DNA from: Tamarix chinensis
Taxonomy: Eukaryota; Streptophyta; Magnoliopsida; Caryophyllales; Tamaricaceae
DNA length: 64,000 bases
Assembly: GCA_030549775.1 (NCBI GenBank)
Contig: CM060175.1
Coordinates: forward strand, 102,344,922 to 102,408,921
Direction: 5' to 3'
Shown one piece after another: positions 59,762 through 64,000 of this stretch. The notes under the pieces were generated by a model. It worked only from the letters and a program-made list of their open reading frames with translations, ran no database searches and was not told the origin of the DNA. Position numbers and translations under genes: made by a program. Position 1 is the stretch's first letter, and the number at the start of each line of letters is the position of its first letter.

Positions 59762-60716
59762 TAAGTTTCCATACGATCTTTGCATCTCCATCGTCATTCT
59801 AGTCTTCGGGACATCTCTAGGATGCTAAACAATAGAGATTTGACATCCAATGCATCATAGCTCGTATCATAGTGCTCTTGGGCGAAGATCTCGATTCTTA
59901 ATGGCTTATTCTCTTTTGTATTCACGTGTTCAAAAGCTTACACCGTACCATTAAGGATAAATTTATCTGACTACTAAATCTAGCCTAAATCTTCAAAAGT
60001 ATCGATGTCTATAAATCTACATAACATATTCAAATATCTTCTCATACAAGACCACGTACAATTAACATGGAAGTTAGTAAAAGTAAAGTTTTATATACTT
60101 ACATACTATGATCCAAGGGATATCCTACAAGTCCTACACATGAGATTAATGAGGTTCTAATTAAGTTATATAATCATGGTGTATATCGACATGGAAGAAC
60201 ACGGTGCAATCAACTTGAGTTTGAATTTTCATTAAAGTCTATTTCCAAGCTCTTCCTTGTGTATGAGTTATGTGTGATTTATAATCATGTTTATCTTCTT
60301 AATTTATGTGTGATTTATTTTGAGAGAGTTTGTGTTATTTCGTAACACAATCATATCCCGAAAATTCCAATCATAATTGTTCCATACACATATACACACA
60401 CTCTTTCATCCCCCAACATTCATCATCATTATCATTAAAACCTAACCCTAACCCCTTTCTTTACCGGAGATTATCACCATCACTTATACCCCCATTAACC
60501 ACAATTTTCATCCATTAATTACTACCATGGAACACACACTTAATACCTCCTTAAATCCTAATCAATCCATGGCAAAACCCTAGCCCCAAAACCAAAACCT
60601 TAATCCACAATTCCTAACTCTAATAATTGAATTCCACTATTTGCTTCTTTTAATTGTGATCACTTCTTGTGGGATTAATTGTAGATATCCTATTTTGGTG
60701 TTGTGTGATTTCAATA
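59762..60716. other. Intergenic or LTR sequence, no gene seen
   Basis: The right part (about 60240-60716), with T-rich then C-rich sequence and CCTAACCCTAACCCC at 60441-60455, is probably the LTR of the element whose primer site follows. Confidence 0.4.
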
Positions 60717-60735
60717 GGTATCAAAAGTGGTACGA
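60717..60735 (+). other. Second copia-like primer-binding site
   Basis: GGTATCAAAAGTGGTACGAG, after a TTTCAATA end, matches the usual start of internal sequence of plant copia elements (TTGGTATCAGAGCGGTACGAG) with a few changes. No gag follows within the next kilobase, so it is an LTR plus leader remnant. Confidence 0.6.
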
Positions 60736-61249
60736 GGGCCTAGTTTCCTACTCATATCACTTGCTAAAAGAGGACCGTTCATCAAGTTGAAGTTTTTGAT
60801 TCAAACTCAACAATTCTAGTAAGATCTCATCAAGACTCAATCAAAATTCAACCAATAACCCTTTAAACTTGAAGATCTTCATCAAACAATAAGGAGAGAA
60901 GAAGTTCGGGAATTGGCGAGCCTTTCCACGCACAATACGTACACAAATATGGAGAAGGTATAATAATAAAATAATATATGTTACCACTATGAATTTCATA
61001 CTAGACAAAAAAAAAACTTATCTTTTACTAGTGCAAAAGAGAAAGTCTGTAGGGCTGACACCAACTTTTATGGCATTGAACAAAATATTTGCCTCTTTAA
61101 GTGGATTATTATATTGCCCGTGGTACTCTCCTTAAATGCAGTACAAAACAAGCAAAATAAGATAATGGCAATTTTTTTATGTAGTAGAACTGATCACTTT
61201 CTATTCCCGTTGTATTAAATTGAAGCACAAGCAGCTGTCACCTTTAACA

Positions 61250-61960
61250 GAGATGGAAGTCAACTTGCATGCCCGGCAGGCCAGCAAGCTGACTTCTTTA
61301 GAAAAGGAAGTGGCGGGGGTTTTGGGGGGGAGGGAGGGAGGGAGAAAGGAGCTGGGCAAATAGCGATCGATTGGATGAAAACAATGAATCGAAGCTTAAA
61401 AGCAGATTGATGGCGAATGGAGGGGGGAGATAAGCAGTCAAGCACGCGCATAATACAATTGTATTTGCAAAGCAAGGAAGGCGGTAAGCCCGTGCGTGCG
61501 TGAGTGATACGAAGAAGATGGTCGAAGGAAAAATATGAAATTGGAGTGAATTGAAGGAAAGGAGGAAGCAAAACGCCTTAGCTAGCTCCAGCTATCCCCT
61601 GGTTTCTGACCCTTTTGACTCTGTCAAAATCAAATCCCCAAGCACGAGAATTCAGAAATGTACAATCGAAGTATGTACGCACGTAGCGTACCCCCTAAAG
61701 AGCTGTTCTTCTACGGCTCCAGTTTCTCGGTCAAATCAATCAAATTAATACCTCTGCTTGCTTGCTTCACTTGCGTCGTCAGCCTCCCGTCCCGTTACTT
61801 CTTTCCTTTTTGCTCCACATTCCTGCCGCTGCCTTTCTTTTGCTTTAACGTGAGCGGGCATCGGCGCCCAAGTGGGGATGCCGGGCCGCTTCGCCTTCTC
61901 TACAAACTACTAATAATGCTTTCGAACCGTCCGACTCCCATCCAATAAATGAACCGCCTT
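61250..61960. other. GC-richer unassigned stretch
   Basis: Markedly less AT-rich than its surroundings, with a G run (61322-61344). Overlapping open frames on both strands of about 65-103 codons have no recognised domain. It could be the promoter and leader of a gene beyond the window, or a non-coding transcript. Confidence 0.3.
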
Positions 61961-62339
61961 TTTAAGATTTGAAATACCTGTATGAACATAGAGGTCAGGG
62001 GTAAAAGGTGTAATATGTTTTCGGCCATCTTTTTCTTTATCGGTCAAGGTCAAGCGCGAGCGAAAGCTTTGGTGCTGAGCCTTATGGGCAGGTATTGATT
62101 ATAACTTTTAAAAACGCATATACAATATCTGTATTTAAAGTTATTTATTAAAAATAATTATTTATTTTATAATTTTTTAGTCTAATTTTTTTTTATAAAA
62201 AAATAATTATTATTATAGATAATTAATTTTGAAAAATAATTTGAAACAAGTCATACGAATACAATTTTCATCCTTTTTTCCATTATTTTCTTTTATAATA
62301 TTTCTATTTTGACTCATTTATATTCCAAATTTTTCATAG

Positions 62340-62545
62340 TATTTGTAGTTTATTAATAATTAGGGTTTATTTAAACCCTAAACCCAAATCTATGATACCT
62401 GAATAAATCTAAAAATTTAAAATAAATAGAGTTCACTATAAACCCTTATACTTTAAACCCTAAATATATCAAAATAATAATAATAATTAGAATAAACTCT
62501 AAATGCTAATGTCTACACCCTAAACCCTAAATAAGTTTACAAATC
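62340..62545. repeat. Scattered AAACCCTAAA motifs
   Basis: TTTAAACCCTAAACCC, TTTAAACCCTAAATA and ACACCCTAAACCCTAAATA occur within AT-rich DNA. They match the plant telomere unit (CCCTAAA) only one or two units at a time. Confidence 0.7.
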
Positions 62546-63102
62546 TAAAAGAAACCTTAAATGGAATATAAAATCAATTGAAAAAACATAAAATATAAAA
62601 TACAAAAAATCTACAATAAATGGAATAAATCTTACACGTAGATAAATAAATATGAAAATCTTAAAATTTTAAGAATAAACTCTATAATTTAATGGAAGTG
62701 AAAATAACTAAAAATAATAATCAAAACCATAAATTAAATAATTGTTATAAAACATCGGTGCAAATGAAGAAGGAAAAAAAACACATGCCTTTGTTGTTAT
62801 AGGCTAGTATCGATCCCACATCCAAGTAACCGAAGAAGCGTACCAATTCCATTATGCCATGCAAAAAAAATTATTAACTATTTATGATTATAATATAATA
62901 ATTCACGAAAGTTATAGGCACAAAAGGGCGATGCCATACAAGATGAAGTCGTTTACAACTATTTATTTCATTATTACTATATTGCCATTGCTTCTTTTTA
63001 TTCCCCTTATATCTAGGTATAATATCAACCTTCAATTTCTATCATCCTATGACCTACAAATGTTCCTACATTTATATTTTAGGTAGTAGTTTTTACTTGA
63101 AC
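62546..63102. other. AT-rich DNA, no gene seen
   Basis: No supportable coding region; a 75-codon AT-rich frame (62859-63086) has no domain. Confidence 0.6.
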
Positions 63103-63160
63103 CTCTCTCTCTCTCTATGTGCGTGTGCGTGTGCGTGTGCGTGTGCGTTTGCGTGTGTAG
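63103..63160. repeat. CT then GTGTGC microsatellite
   Basis: A short CT run followed by about six GTGTGC units. The remaining sequence to 64000 is AT-rich without a recognisable gene. Confidence 0.9.
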
Positions 63161-64000
63161 TTGTCTTATGAGGTCATATGCACTAGAAGACTATCTATTG
63201 ATTCAAATTTGTGTTATCTTTTTTATGTTAATAATTAGTTTAGGTTGGAGGAGATCTATGTTTTGGTAAAATACATAGGTCTAAAATAACAATTGTGAAT
63301 AATTTGAGAGGCAATGTACTCTTATAAAAAAGAAAATAAGTAGATGGATAGTTGTTTCCTAGCTAATTTTAGTTCATTTAATAAAAAGGAATGAATATAC
63401 CTCGGGTTTTCACTATCGATAAGGTATATTGTCACTTGCTCTTCATTGTTATCAAGTAAAGGCATGCAAAACTGAATATTCCCATCCAGTCATATTTATA
63501 TGTATATATATTTGGCCCATAAAATTGGTTATCTAAACATATGCTTTACATTAATACAAGAAAAAAATGTAAATTTAAAAAGAAAAAACAAAATGATTGT
63601 AAGCTTTGACTAGATATTTATTGCACCATATGGCTTGGTTTAGGTTTATGTAGGTTGTTGTAGAATATTACAATTGGAGTGGTGATTCTATGGAAAACAC
63701 CAGGATATTATGCAACACGACCCGTGTTTCTCCACCAAATTGTTTAAGGTGTTTTTTTTTTTGGAAAAAATTTGAGAGTAAATAATTAAACACAACGAGT
63801 CCATGTTTACTAAATGTGGTCCATATCATTTGGGTATTCCACTAACGTGTCATTTTTCCTGAAGGTTTTGTGCTTATATAAAAGGTTAGAATGCAACCTT
63901 ATTTCATTGTCAAACGTATTGTTCTCTTCTCTTCTTTTTTTTCTCTTTAATATTGAGATAATTACTACTTTGTACGATATGTTGAGAGATTTTTTACTTA

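Noticed and set aside
60441..60455. CCTAACCCTAACCCC as an interstitial telomere
   Set aside because: Only two units and not the plant CCCTAAA heptamer; better explained as LTR sequence.
61260..61948. Overlapping 96- and 103-codon frames as a gene
   Set aside because: No recognisable domain and no splice structure I could support; left as an unassigned GC-richer stretch.

Overview
This is nuclear DNA from a flowering plant. It is AT-rich, built mostly of nested and decayed transposable elements, and carries one intact protein-coding gene I can recognise: an intronless abscisic-acid receptor of the PYR/PYL family on the minus strand at 52592-53302. The species cannot be fixed from the sequence; no organellar, bacterial or rRNA/tRNA sequence was seen.

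Left third (1-20 kb). Two CACTA-like subterminal stretches (about 580-971 and 2440-2802) precede a well-resolved nest. An old L1-type LINE is cut at its reverse transcriptase by a 10.2-kb Mutator-like element (3082-13259) with terminal inverted repeats of about 185 bp and a decayed FAR1/FHY3-type transposase (9657-11790). That element was invaded by a second, nearly full-length LINE (3519-9247), which has an RRM-type ORF1, a poly(A) tail and perfect 14-bp target duplications. The downstream half of the old LINE (13270-15870) is itself split in its RNase H domain by a 792-bp hAT-type MITE with an 8-bp duplication. A minisatellite and another LINE RNase H remnant follow.

Middle (20-47 kb). At least three solo-LTR-like elements with TGTAA...TTACA termini and 5-bp target duplications lie here. 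Element B (23341-28413) sits inside element A (21319-29162), and element C lies at 38016-40994. They look like Tekay/Del-type gypsy LTRs read on the minus strand. They share a hairpin 80-98 bp from one end whose mismatches are all G-U wobbles in minus-strand RNA, and B and C share tandem ACTATTAT...CCGGTGG units. A related plus-strand LTR-like region (about 33-36.4 kb), MITE pairs, GGGTT-rich repeats, a plant-mobile-domain-like remnant and several dispersed repeat pairs fill the rest.

Right third (47-64 kb). Intergenic DNA leads to the PYL gene with its TATA box. A complete but inactivated Ty1/copia element lies on the minus strand (54706-59761: two LTRs, iMet-type primer site, gag, protease, integrase, RT/RNase H). 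A second copia-like primer site, a GC-richer unassigned stretch and simple repeats follow. No operon-like or cooperating gene set exists here; the relationships between features are of insertion history, and I found no convincing new functional system.
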